DNA of 64,000 nt from contig JALJCS010000001.1 in NCBI GenBank assembly GCA_023055355.1, positions 80,330,881 through 80,394,880 of the forward strand, read 5' to 3'. Below the pieces are notes generated by a model. The model did not search any database and was not told where the DNA came from. It saw nothing but the letters and a program-made list of their open reading frames with translations. The DNA comes from Agelaius tricolor (taxonomy: Eukaryota; Chordata; Aves; Passeriformes; Icteridae). Below are positions 14,297-25,600 of the stretch, in pieces (the first letter of the stretch is position 1; the number at the start of each line of letters is the position of its first letter). The translations under genes and the position numbers were made by a program.

Positions 14297-14362
14297 AGTT
14301 GGACTTGTGGTCCTCATTGATCCCTTCCAACTCAGGATATCTGATTCTATGGTTCTGATTGC
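14297..14362 (+). mobile_element. CR1 LINE 3'-end fragment
   Basis: The sequence GAGTTGGACTTGTGGTCC, followed by CCTTCCAACTCAGGATAT and a terminal TGATTCTATGGTTCTGAT, is the characteristic 3' end of avian CR1 LINEs in sense orientation. Only the last 65 bases or so are recognisable, as is normal for 5'-truncated CR1 copies. Confidence 0.75.
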
Positions 14363-14404
14363 AGTCATGGGCTGGTGCTCTACTCAATCACAACATTCAT
14401 GATT

Positions 14405-14652
14405 CTTCTCAGAGGTGCTCAGCAACAGGACAAGAGCCACACACTGGAGCAAGGGAAATGAGTTTTTGCTGTGAATGTGGTCAGGCACTGGAGAAAGCTT
14501 CCCAGAGAGGATGTGGAGTCTCCATTTTGGAGATACTTAAAAGTGGACGAGACCCTGAGCAGCCCAATCTGGCTGGCCCTGCATTAAGCAGAGGGTTGGA
14601 CTAGAGCCCTTCAAGGCATGACCCCTAGGACATCTCAAATGGTTCTGTTTTC
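14405..14652 (+). mobile_element. CR1 LINE 3' fragment
   Basis: This contains the CR1 3' signature in order. A 'gctcagcaacaggacaagag' block is followed by 'cccagagaggatgtggagtc', then 'gagggttggactagagccc' and a terminal 'ggttctgt'. It is in sense orientation, diverged and lacks any open frame. It lies about 40 bp after another CR1 3' end, so the two are separate insertions or one duplicated remnant. Confidence 0.85.
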
Positions 14653-15442
14653 CCATGTGGAGATTCAGTCTGCTGGAGTCTCTGCTCCTCCATGAGCTGG
14701 AAAAGAAAAAAGTCTGCCATGCCAGCAGTACCAATTTGCCCATCTCCATTCCTAGTGAAGCTACTCCGTGTTTGCAGATGTCAGAAGAGATGCAGTCACT
14801 GAGTTTACAAAACCCAAACCCTTGGATCTGTGACCCATATTTCTGGAGAGTTCAAGGGAACAATCCTATGTCTCCTCCTTCCCTTTTTAATTCCCAGCAG
14901 CACAAAGATGAAAGCAATGCCAGTCCCTGAGCTCACATACCTCAGGCCTGCCTTCTGGAAAAGCACAGTTTGACATTTTTAACTACATGCTGAAAGGTAC
15001 ATTGTACACTAGCTACAGTCTGTACAGGTCTGAACGTTTTTATAAAGGAAACACTTTTAAAAACTTCCTTGCCATTAATCCCTTCAGATGTGAAATACCA
15101 AAAACTGTACAAATTCTTTCAACTAGAAGAATGCTAAGGCTTCCTCTGAGGTAAAAGCACACAATTTTGCACATTAAAGACAGGGTAGATGAAAGGAAGG
15201 TCTCTTCACAAGCGATCTCATCCTGTTTGCTCCACCCTTCGCAGATAAAACCCTGGGAGGTCCCGCCCTGCCTCTCCCTCAGGCCACCCAGCTCTGGTCC
15301 CACCTCCACTCCGTCCAGGAGATGGATATGCTCTACCACAGGCCAGCTTCAGAAATCTTTGTAACAAACCCACCTTGTATCCAGGACTGGCTAGGAGACA
15401 CAGGTTTGCTAGCACCAGGACAGGTCATGCATACCATGGAGG

Positions 15443-15505
15443 CACCAGGCAGAATCCCAGCACAGCCATCAGGACAGCCACCAGGCAGAATCCCAGCACA
15501 GCCAT
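15443..15505 (+). repeat. Two-copy 36-bp direct repeat
   Basis: A 27-bp block beginning CACCAGGCAGAATCCCAG is repeated exactly at 15443-15469 and 15479-15505, a period of 36 bp. It is a young minisatellite-like duplication. Confidence 0.9.
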
Positions 15506-18500
15506 TCCATGGCCTGTGCCATAAAACCCAGCATTACCCACATGCATGTCTTTATCCCAGGTCATCTGTGAGGCATGGATGCAGCTCAAGTCTGAAGTGG
15601 GCTAAGGACAGAGGGACTGCCAGCACAGCCCTGACAGCTCCCATAACTCAGACACGTGTCTGAATACCAGGTGAGTTTTTTTACTTGCTGGTTAGGCATT
15701 CACCTCAGCTGTTTTCTTCCTCTGTGTGAGTTAAACCAGTTTGATTGCACCTGTATTTGGTGGTCCCTCTCTATCAGGCTTCCCTGCTAACCAGGGCTTG
15801 GTCCTGCCTCCACAGAGCAGAGCCTTCAGTTAATAGCAGAGTCCCAGTTTGGTGATGATAAAAGCTGCAGAGCTGGAGGTCAACCAACCTAACAGTGTCT
15901 CAAGTCACAGGGGTTTACATTGCCCTTGACCCCCATCACCTCTCTTGCAAGGCTGCAGGCTCTCAGGCTGGAATAGAAAACAAAGGTGTGGATGTCAGAG
16001 AAGAGGTGTTCCTGGTCATGGACATCTGCAAGGCTCAACTTGGCAAAGTGGACCAACAGCAATGCCAGATGTCACAGCTGCCTTTTCCTCCCTGGACAAA
16101 GCATGACAAGGCTGAAGCACATCTGTGCTGGGCAAGCAGCAGGATAGTGCTCCTGTAGCCCCTTGCCTTCTTCCAGGCTGGGACAGGGCAAAAGCCATGG
16201 GAGAACTGGTGCTGTCCAGGCAGCAAAGCAACTTCTGCTGTACAAAGTCAGGCCTGTCACCTGCCTGCTCCCCTACACCCCAGGCTTGTGCAGGTCTGCT
16301 GAGGTGCAAGCCCAGCAGCAGCTGTAACTCCACTGAAGTCTGGGATTTAGTGCCATAGTTGAAATCCTGTAGCCTGCCAAACACTGGGAATGGAGCCTGT
16401 CCAAGGTCAGCCAGCTTTCAGAAACCTCAACCCTGTCCTCCCCGAGGATGAGAAAAAATCTTCACAGACCTGGAACAAGAACAAAGTTTCTGCAGGAAGG
16501 GGAGGTTCATCTCTCACTGATTAGTTTCACACACCCACAGGATCTCTGCAGAGCTCTCGTGCTTCTTGTGTTTACCCAACAGAATGAGAGGCAGCCATCA
16601 CTAAGGGCCACCCATAAAGTCCCACCCTGAATACCAGCACAAAGAGAGGAGAAGGATGTGGCTGGGGAGCCTCAGCAGAACACCCAGCAGGGCTCTCTGC
16701 AGGAGAGAAGCCCACTCTCTCCTGGAGCAGGGGTGTGGAATCCACAGGGCATCCCTGTTCAGAGATATGCTGGGGTTGGGAGTCACAGTGGGAAAGGCTA
16801 GGGGAAGTCAGAATTGAAACGAGCTGGGACAAAACTCAGAGGGGCTGAGCGGAGTCAGGGGCAACATTTATGCTACTGATGATGTGAGAACACCACACAG
16901 ACAGCTTGAGTCATCCCCACTTTGGTAACAGCATCCATCCTGTGGCCACTGAGTGGAATTTGCAGTTTGAGTTTTCAGTCACTGGTGGGAACACAGCACT
17001 ACCAGGTGGACACCAGCTCATCTGCATTGTGCTTTGTCTCACCTGCTGTGCAGCTTCCCCCCCTCCACTGCAGGTGACAGTGGTTTTGGCCTTTTTCCTC
17101 ATCTGGCCACAGTTTGGGACTCACAGAGGGACTCAACAGGAAGGGCTGTCTTATGAGCACACGAGCTGCTCACACAGGCTGCACTGTCACACTCCAGCTG
17201 TGGCACAGCTGTCTCTCCGGTATGCAGAGACGCTCGGGCAGGAGCCGGCTGCAGCTGCTGCTGGTGGAAAGGCTCCAATGGCCTGAGCCCTCTGTGCTCC
17301 CAAAGGAAAGATGGCAGGAAGACAGCGTGGTGGGAGACACGAAAGACAGCTCTTTGCAGGCTGGGTCTTTGTTTTTGTGGTTTTGAACAAAGCAGAGCCC
17401 ATCCCTTGAAATGTGGAAAGCAGGGAGAAAAGAAGTATTTACTGGCGATGCTTAGGTTGCAGTAAAATCCAAGATGTGTTGAAAGGACACTCCTAAAAAA
17501 TATGCTTTTATATTTAAACACCTGTTCTCAGCAGGCTTTTTGTGAATTAGATGAGTCAAACTCCAGCCCTGGGCTAAAGCCCAGCTCCATTAATCACATG
17601 GGGGCAACCTCCCTCCCTCCTCCAGCTGTGGCTTCCCCGCTGCATCCTGGCCCACAGCTGCTGAAGGGTGGCTCTTCAGACAGGGAACTGGTCTCCCCTG
17701 CTGCACAGCACCCACCTTCCCAGCTCATCTCAGCCAGGAGAGGTGTGTGCAGCATGAGGGAAGACCTTGAGGAGGAGCAGAGATGAAAGAGGTTTAGGAA
17801 CATTAACTCCTAACCCTCACCTTCCAACTCAGCCTCTTGGACCTTTCTTCTCTGCATCTCAATGGCCTCTCTCTTGCAGTTATTTTTCTCTGGGGAACTT
17901 CTGGAGGTGAAGCAAATTTCCTCCTCCCACTCCCCGTTTGGGTCCCCAGGCAGACAACACTGGCTCTGTGCTCTTTCTCAAGTCCAGCTTTTTCCATCCA
18001 CTGAATTTCACAGCACATCAGCTAAGGACATGGCACAGGCCCACCAGACATAAGGTCTCTGCATCAAAGCAAATACCTGAAGAGCTGTTAACATTATAAA
18101 TAAAATTTTCAGAAGGTTTTGGGTCAGAACTGTAGAAAAACCCAAGCAAAGATGTTATCTGGGTAAACATTTGGAAAGCCAAGTGATGGATGCTGGCTCT
18201 GCTTTGAGCAAGGTACACATTGCCTTTGCTACACACAAGTTAATGTTAGAAAGGCAGATTAATATATAAACTTGTTCACTGAAGGGTAACACCAATCCAG
18301 CAATTTGCAGTGGGGAAATGAAGGTTTTCCTACTTATTCCATAGAGACTAAATGTTACTGTTTTCTTCTCAGAGCATGGCAAAAGCTGTCTAAGCTAGTT
18401 TGAAATCTAAACAACCTTCTGATGGACAATCACTGGGCTTCTTCTAACAAATCCACAGTGAAAATCTGTACCAAGCTCTCCAGGCTCTCTCCAAACATGC

Positions 18501-19287
18501 CATGGTGTCCTCACAGTGCAAGGCAGGAGTGTCCAGGTCCTGGCAGTGGTCAGCCAGCATCCATGACATAGTGGAGGACAGCCAGGAAGGAGCAGCATCG
18601 CCCCATGCTATATTCCAGGGAAGTGGATACCCTTTGAAGGATGCCTGGGAAGCATGGGAGAAATCACCCTTTCCCTTTCATTCAGCAAGCAAGAGGGAGA
18701 GATCCATTCTGACATTATGTATTTAACTTTGAATTTTAATCTTTTTTGTGGTTAATACAGGTGACCACAAAAAAAAACTCTCACAGTTTTCCAGAACTGT
18801 TATGACAAGGGACTGCATCTATCTTTGTTGAAGCCTTGCTGAAAACACAGCAAGTATTAGGAAAGAAAACTAAATCTAAACACATGTGCTGTGATATTTA
18901 TTGTTACAAGATCAGCTCCTTCAGTGAACTAACTGGAAATAGCTTAGAAAATTTCTTTTGGGAACAAAAACCTGGAAAAACCCAGCTACCTAGGTTCTGT
19001 TTTGATTTTGTATTGGAGGGAGTCCGTTGTTTTACCCAGCAAGGAAACTCCTCATGTTTGGCTCTCTGGGACTCCCATCACAACTCCTGGGAGTGCTGCA
19101 GGTGCCCATCACAGCTCACCAGGGTGAGCAGCAACACAGCCCAGCACAACACCCCTCCCAAATGCTGATGCTGGGATCTGCTTGGGGTGGTTTCCCTGAC
19201 AGGGGAACATGTCTGTGGGGCAAGGGTATGTTCTTCCATCTTCCCCAGCCCTGCCTGGCACCAACACTGCTGAGTGCAAGGGCCAGG

Positions 19288-19313
19288 TTGGGCTGGGCTG
19301 GGCTGGGCTGGGC
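19288..19313 (+). repeat. (GGGCT)n short tandem repeat
   Basis: About five consecutive GGGCT pentamers lie within a GC-rich intergenic stretch. G runs at regular five-base spacing could support quadruplex folding, which is inference. Confidence 0.85.
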
Positions 19314-21069
19314 TTGGACTGGCTCCAGCCATGGAGATCTGTCCTGTGCCCAGAGGGTTTGTTGCTCCAGGAGTTGAAGACAAGAGACCAAAGACCTGAG
19401 GAAGCAAAAAGCTCAGGCTCTGCATCACAGAAGAACAACAATTCCTTGGCTGTAACAAAGAACAAGTCTGAACTAGAGGGTCTCCCTTTGAGGTTAAAGT
19501 GAGGTGTAGGATAGGGTCTGAGATCATCTCGCAGCAACCATGGACTGGGGAGAGGGCAGGGAACAAAAAATGCTGCTGGAGCTGGCTGCAATTTTTCACG
19601 TGCCCTTTCTCTTCACTGATGGAAGACTGTCAGGAGAGAGGAGTGACACTCCTGCCTGTAGTCTGGGGATAGGATGAGACATGGCATGAGGTAGAGTCAG
19701 GTATGAGTTAACAGTACGGTTCAGTCTCATACCTGGGGACTGAGCAATCTGAAAATAAGATCTGAAAGTCACATTTTGTCCAGGTAATTGCATGCCTCAA
19801 CTCCACTTTGGCCTTTGCTCATAAAAGACCAGTCAAATTCTACAGCAGGATAAATAAGTGCTAGTGGCTTCAATGGATAATGGTAATCTTAAAATAATCC
19901 CACATTCCTCAAATAAATGTGATGGTTTAGAAAGACTTGGGTGTAAATATGTACAAGTATAAATGTGTGTGTATATGCATGTATGTTTTTATCTCTCTAA
20001 TTACATCTTTTATTAGAAGGCATGATTGAAGAGTGCTAACAGTGGGCATCATAGCATAAATCCTTTTCTTTCCCAAAGCAGAGGCTGAGAGTGCCAGCAC
20101 AGCAGGAGTCAGAAGAGGCCATCTACCATGTAACTCCAGCATCATTGTCCAGAAGAGCTCCTGGGCTTCCACAGGATTTGGGAAAAGCCAGGAGCCAGCA
20201 CTGCTGTCTCCCTCATCACTGTGCTTTTGATGTGAAGGATTCTGGCTCCTTGCTGGTCTGGCTGGGTGCCATGCAAAATTGATCCACATGCCATATTTGG
20301 CACTTGTACCTCACACTTCCACCCTTGCTCTTGAAGAGCAGCCAAAACACTATCCACTGGCCCTGCTGGGAAATGGTCTTAAAAGGCACCAGGCAGTCAT
20401 AAAAAGGAATTTGCCAATTTTAATTGATTTTTCTGAGGAGTCATGTGCTTATTAGGCCTTTAGCTTTTGGGAAATTTTCTCTTTAATTCTCACCAGTCCT
20501 TTAGGGGCAGGGAAATATCACTGAATGGCCTCAGAGCCTTTCAGTGTCACTACTAAACCACAGCAGCATTTGGGATCACTGCTGCTCAAACACTTTCCTG
20601 GCTCCAGCAATGATCTGCTTCAAAACACAAGGTTTGGCTCGTTTTGACAGCTGGTTTATGGAGCCAGCATTGCTTCCAAGTGAATCTGGGGAACTGTCCT
20701 GGAATGAACTGTTTCCATGGGGGCAGCCAGGAAACTTTCCAGGAGGCTCCACTCCCTCAGAGACAGCCAGCAGGGATGGAGGAGGAGGAAGAATTTGCTC
20801 ACTTCTTGTTGAGAAGAATTTTTGTCTCTAATGCTTCCAGAGTCTGTTCCCCTTGGGACATTTAGTTTTGGGCTATTTAATCCCATATTCAGCTCCACCA
20901 TCTCCTCCTCAGCAACCAGGCCGCATCATTTCTCCTTTCTCCAAGACCTGCCTCAGATCCAAAACAACTTTGTGACTGGCCTGGCTCTGGACCCAGGGCT
21001 CTGGATGTGACACCACACCCCCACGCTCCCAAATGATCTACTCTTCTGACAGAACATCCTTCTCAGTCA

Positions 21070-21445
21070 CAGTTTGTGTGGGAAGGCACCTATGAAGGTC
21101 ATCTAGTTCAACCCCCTGCCATTCCAGTACACCCAGTCTCTCAGAGCCCCATGGCTCTGACCTCGAATGTTTCCAGGGATGGGGCATCTACCACCTCCCT
21201 GGCAACCTGTGCCAGTGTTTCACCACCCTCTTTGTAAAAAAATCTCTTCCTTACATCTAGTCTACATCTGCCCTCTTTTAGTTTAAAACCTTACTCCTTG
21301 TCCTATCAATACATGCTCTGGTAGAAAGTCTATCCCCATCTTTCTTGTAAGTCCCAATTGCTGTGAGCTCATCTCTCTAACAATGATCTGACCTCTCATT
21401 GCCTTCTTTCCTCCAGCCCCCTCCACTTCAAATTCTTGGGCTTTA
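21070..21445 (-). mobile_element. CR1 LINE fragment, antisense to the + strand
   Basis: Read on the + strand this is the reverse complement of a CR1 3' region. It shows 'ggtcatctagttcaacccc', 'cagggatggggcatctacca', 'cctgtgccagtgtttcacca' and 'ccttactccttgtcctatca', all typical of antisense CR1. There is no intact reverse transcriptase frame. It ends roughly 350 bp before the CYS1 CpG island. Confidence 0.85.
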
Positions 21446-21789
21446 GCTCAGTGTTCAGGAAGAACCAGCAGAATGACTGACTGGTAGATGCAATCATTGC
21501 AGTCAGGGCCGAGGAGCAGCAAAAGGAATTACACCTCTGTGCCCCCTGCCTTTATCAGCCTCTGGTTTGAAAGGAAGGGAAGCAGAACGGGCTGGACACC
21601 AAACAGCCACTGTACTTCCCTGCCCTCCATCCCTGGAGGGAATGACAGCCCTGCCTTTAATATCTATCATCTTGCACTGTCGAACAATATGCAAATATTG
21701 AACTGCTGGAAGCAAAGAGCAGCCGAGGACGGCTGGGGGATCAGCTCCACAGGCTTGACAGGCTGTCGGGTGACTCTGTCTGTAGCCAT

Positions 21790-22680
21790 CGGCTAAAGGT
21801 GTGCCCGGCTGGCGCACCCCTTGCCCGGGGGCTTCCCTGTAACTCCAGGCACACGGCCGGAACCGCACTCAGTGCCGCAAACCCTCCCCGCGGGGCATCC
21901 CCCGGGCTGGGCTGTTCTCCACAGCTCTGCAGGACCCGTCCGTGAGAGTTGTGCTAAAGTGTAGCCCAGGAGTGCTGCTCCTGCTGCATGGCTCCCGAGG
22001 ATGACAACAATGTCCTCCGCCAGCCCGGGGAAATGTCTGTAAGGATCTGGTGCTTGGGAGGCCCGAGCTAACGGGCTGGGCTGGAAACTTTTGGAAGGGA
22101 CAGGGGAGCGCGGCAGCCTGCCCAGAACCGCGATCAGAGACGGCCGCGCACCCTCCCCGGCGCCGCCGCTCCCTCCCCCGGCCCCGGGGCGCTCCGGGGT
22201 GGGATTCTCCCCCCGAAAGGCTCCCGGACCGCCGAGCGCCGCTCCCGCCCCGGCCGGGAGAGGCGGCGGCTCCCGGCGGCTCCGGCCATGGGCAGCGGCA
22301 GCAGCCGGCGGCGGGGTCTCGCGGGCAGAGCGGGGCAGAGCCGGGACCCGCCGGGGACGGCGCCGGCCGACGGCGAGGGGGCGGCGGCACCGCCCGGCCC
22401 CGGCCGCCGAGCCCCGGCTGCCGGAGGCAGCGCCGAGACCCGGGCCGGCGGGAGCGGTGCGGAGGCGGCGGGAGGCGGCGGCGGGGCCCCGCTCCAGCAG
22501 GCGGTAAGTGCCCGCCGGTCCCGAACGGGACCCCCGGCCCTCCCGGCGGTGGCCCCGGGCCCCCAGCCCAGCCCAGCCCAGCCCGGGTGTCCCCGCCGCC
22601 CTGGGCAGCCCTGCCGCAGCCGGCGCCACCCGCCGCGGCCGCGGCTTCCTCCGAACATCAACAGCGTTACATTCTTTTGA
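21790..22680 (+). promoter_or_regulatory. CYS1: CpG island and promoter region of CYS1
   Basis: G+C content and CpG density rise sharply here and fall again after about 22680, and the island covers CYS1 exon 1. No TATA box precedes the start codon, so an initiator/CpG-type promoter with dispersed start sites is expected. The bases around the start codon, gccATGg, match a good vertebrate translation start context. The transcription start was not located. Long open frames on both strands here reflect the lack of AT-rich stop codons. Confidence 0.75.
22288..22503 (+). CDS. CYS1: CYS1 coding exon 1
   Basis: Encodes residues 1-72, from ATG at 22288 to GCG just before a consensus donor GTAAGT at 22504 (phase 0). 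It carries the myristoylation start MGSGSS, an Arg cluster and a long Gly/Ala/Pro stretch. The mammalian ciliary-targeting AxEGG motif is not exact; the nearest match is ADGEGA near residues 27-32. Confidence 0.85.
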
Positions 22681-25600
22681 TCTTCGCTGCGAGCCAGGCT
22701 CCAGGCTCTCTTTGCGTTTTCTCTTTTCTGCTCTCTTTGCGTTTTCTCTTTGCTGCTTTCTTGGCGTTTTCTCTTTGCTGTTCTCTTTGCGTTTTAAGTC
22801 TCCGGTGCAAGGCAAACCTAGTCCCGAGAGGGGCCATCCCGTTTTTCGGTCTCCCGGTGCTACTGGAAGTTTCTTTTCCTGACTTGGAAAAATAGGTCGA
22901 CTTTTTAAAGTTCAGTTCCTGCTTTTTCCTGGGTCGGGCTTGTAAACAGAAGGTTTAAAATGTGAACATAAAGCTGCCCCTTAATGTTTGCCAATCTGCT
23001 GCAACTGCAGTCTGGCTCGTCCTAAAGGCACATTTCAGTCTCTTTAACAAATAATGGATTTGCTTCCGAGGGAGTTGAGATTTATCTTTTGGGCTTTTTT
23101 TCCAATCCAAGAATAACAGCATCATATATATCAACTGGTGATGAGGTCAAAAATCACCGACATCTTTCATCTTAGCTTGGCTTTGGAAGCTGTGTGTTTT
23201 TTGTTAGATAAACACTGCTCTCCACAGATACACGCAAGTTGTCAAAATAAAGTAATAAATTCAAAAATTTAAAGAAATATTTAGGACCCAGGAACATTCT
23301 ACATTGCATGCCTCAGTTTTACTCTTTAGAAGGGTATCATTTCCATCACTGAACTGCACATCCATGGGATTAGTTTAATACAAACTAAATTTTCCATTCG
23401 GAAACTTGGCAGGGTTCTGTATGAGAACCCTTTATTTAGACAGGTTTTAAAGAAAAACCTCGAAGTAAGGTTTGGAAATTGAAGAAAAAAAAACAGACAT
23501 CTTGTATTGACATATTGTTTTCCTTGCTCTTTAAACTCCAAACCCTCCTGCAGAATGAATGGAGCTTACTCCAGCACTACTTGCTCTTCTGAGGGCCTCT
23601 CATTTAGGAGTAATCCTCCTGACTTCTCCCATTTGTCTTTACTTATGAGAATAGAGGCTGCTAAGAGAAGTCTCAGGTAGTTTCACGGCAAACTTGAAGC
23701 TTTTTTTGGTAGCACTTTATTTTCCTGAACCTGAGATGGCAGAGACAGAAGTCGTGGGCTTAGTATTCTGACTCCTTGAGGCCTAAAAAGTCACATGCCT
23801 GTGAAAAGGAGGGAGGAAACTGTTTGGAGCACCAGGTTTTGGTTGTTTACTGGGTGCAATTTAGTCTTCTAGGTTGTTGTGCAAACTGCAGTCCCACCCT
23901 TCCCAGGAGGCTGGGGGAGGAGGTTTCTGGAAAGGGATATCACCTTCATTGCATCGCTCGTAATTTTAGGGCAATTTCTCTCAGTCTTGACAGCTTCTAA
24001 AGTCATTTGTAGTTTCTGTCTTGTGGTAAGAACTTGCTTTCTTTGCCCTGTTCAGTTGTTCAAATTGGAGGATAAGCAAAGAAATTTTAGAGAAGAAAAG
24101 ATGAGTTAATTCAACAGAGTTAATGGGGGAAAGGTGAGGCAGGAAGAGGAAAGGCAACAAGGAGGTATCACAGTAAGAAAGTCTGATGAGAAGTGGCCCC
24201 TGGAGGAGCAGATTGTGGCCAGTGGGAGTAGAAGAGACCTTTGACACCAGTCAGAAGAGAGCAGAATTGCAAACAGGACTCATCATTCTGCTGTCACAGC
24301 TGGGTTTCTCCTGGGTGTGATGTGCATCCATGCTGTGTTTCACAGCTGAACTCTGGCACAATTTGCCATCCAGCAGTGAGCTGGCAGCACTGATGGGCAC
24401 TCAGGCCAGGTGACAAGGGCTGGTGGAGCATGCAGCTGCCTTTAAAGACTTGAGCCACCTTTACTATATTCAAATAGTGCTTGGGAGCAAAAAAGGGTGA
24501 AAGCATATCACAGCAGCAGGCTGGGAACCAAATCCTGGAAACCTGCACATGCCTCAGAGCAGACCCCAACACTTCTTGTCAGCATTGAACATCCATTTTC
24601 AGCTTTGCTCTCAATTCTAGACAGTTGTATGTGCTATTCCTTGTTTCTTTGCTTAAGACAGAAAAATGTAGTTGAGGCTTTGCAGGTGCTGCTGCAGCAC
24701 AGAGCAGGGGTGGCAACTCTTGGTAGAAGCCAGGGCAGAGGCCGTGGCCTCAGGCATTTCCCCATTGCCTTCCTGAAATGGAGGAATAATACAGACATGT
24801 TAGGGTTTCAGTTTTAACAGCTGCTTCCATGGCACCATCTCTCCTCCTGACTGGAGACTGGATGTGATTCCATGAGGCAAATCACCCCAGCTGCAGCACA
24901 GGAGTAGCACAGCTAGAGGGTGTATTCACCAACTCCTAGAGGGACTATAATATAATTTTAAAACACCCGAGTGTTCAAAGCTTTGCCTGATTTTTTCAGC
25001 CAGATGTTTTTTCTGCAGACTGACGTGGCACAGCGTCACCTCGTGGCTGGCTGCTAATTCCCAGCTGCAAACACAAAAGGGTCCTGAAGGGACATTAAAT
25101 GCCATGCCCCATTAGCTTCTTACAGGAACTCAGGTTTATTTTTCTACTCTTGTTAAAATGTGCTTCCCTCAAACAGAAATTTGATCTTTCTGATACCACG
25201 TTGTTAGCAGTTTATGTCAACATTTTCTTCCTGGTTGTGTTAAAAATCAAAAATGCCCTCGAATCAAGACATTGTGCTTTAATTTCATAGGGAGCATGGG
25301 GCCTTTAGAAAATGTCATCTCCAGCTGTATATCTGGGACTCCCTGAACTTCCCAAAGTCAGATTATTTCAGATTCTGTAGTTATTGTCCAGTTGTAGATC
25401 TGGTGGTTGCTGAATTAAAGGTCTCCCTCTCTACCCCATTATATTTCTTGTCTTGTTCAAAGTACCTGAAACTTCACCAGAGCCCAGAAGCAGTGAGCTG
25501 TGCTGTCCCCTCAGCCAGCATCACCCTCCCAGCACAGCTGTGTTGCACCTGGACTTGGAAAACTGCTGACTAGGTATTTTCCACAACTTCCCCCCTTTCA

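Larger units (their letters stand above)
14653..21060. other. Intergenic DNA, no gene recognised
   Basis: No conserved coding exon or RNA gene is seen on either strand. Visible structure is limited to a two-copy 36-bp repeat near 15.45 kb, a short GGGCT pentamer run near 19.29 kb and scattered AT-rich tracts. The open frames here show no domain and no consistent splice sites. Confidence 0.6.

Noticed and set aside
21781..21795. RFX X-box-like site (GTAGCC, 3 bases, GGCTAA) upstream of the ciliary gene CYS1
   Set aside because: The second half-site departs from the consensus at two of six positions, too weak to call.
1..22000. RRM2 exons expected by synteny
   Set aside because: No ribonucleotide reductase small-subunit motifs appear in either strand, so the gene probably lies outside the window.
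21793..22815. 340-codon - strand frame overlapping CYS1 exon 1
   Set aside because: It is Arg/Ala/Pro/Gly-rich, lies in a CpG island where stops are rare, and has no recognisable domain. The opposite strand holds the conserved cystin start.
24662..24722. Candidate extra CYS1 exon (acceptor CTTAAGACAG, open frame with a Leu-rich VEALQVLLQ stretch, donor-like GTAGAA)
   Set aside because: At 61 bp it would break the phase-0 join between exons 1 and 2, the donor is weak, and similarity to the mammalian Leu-rich motif is slight.
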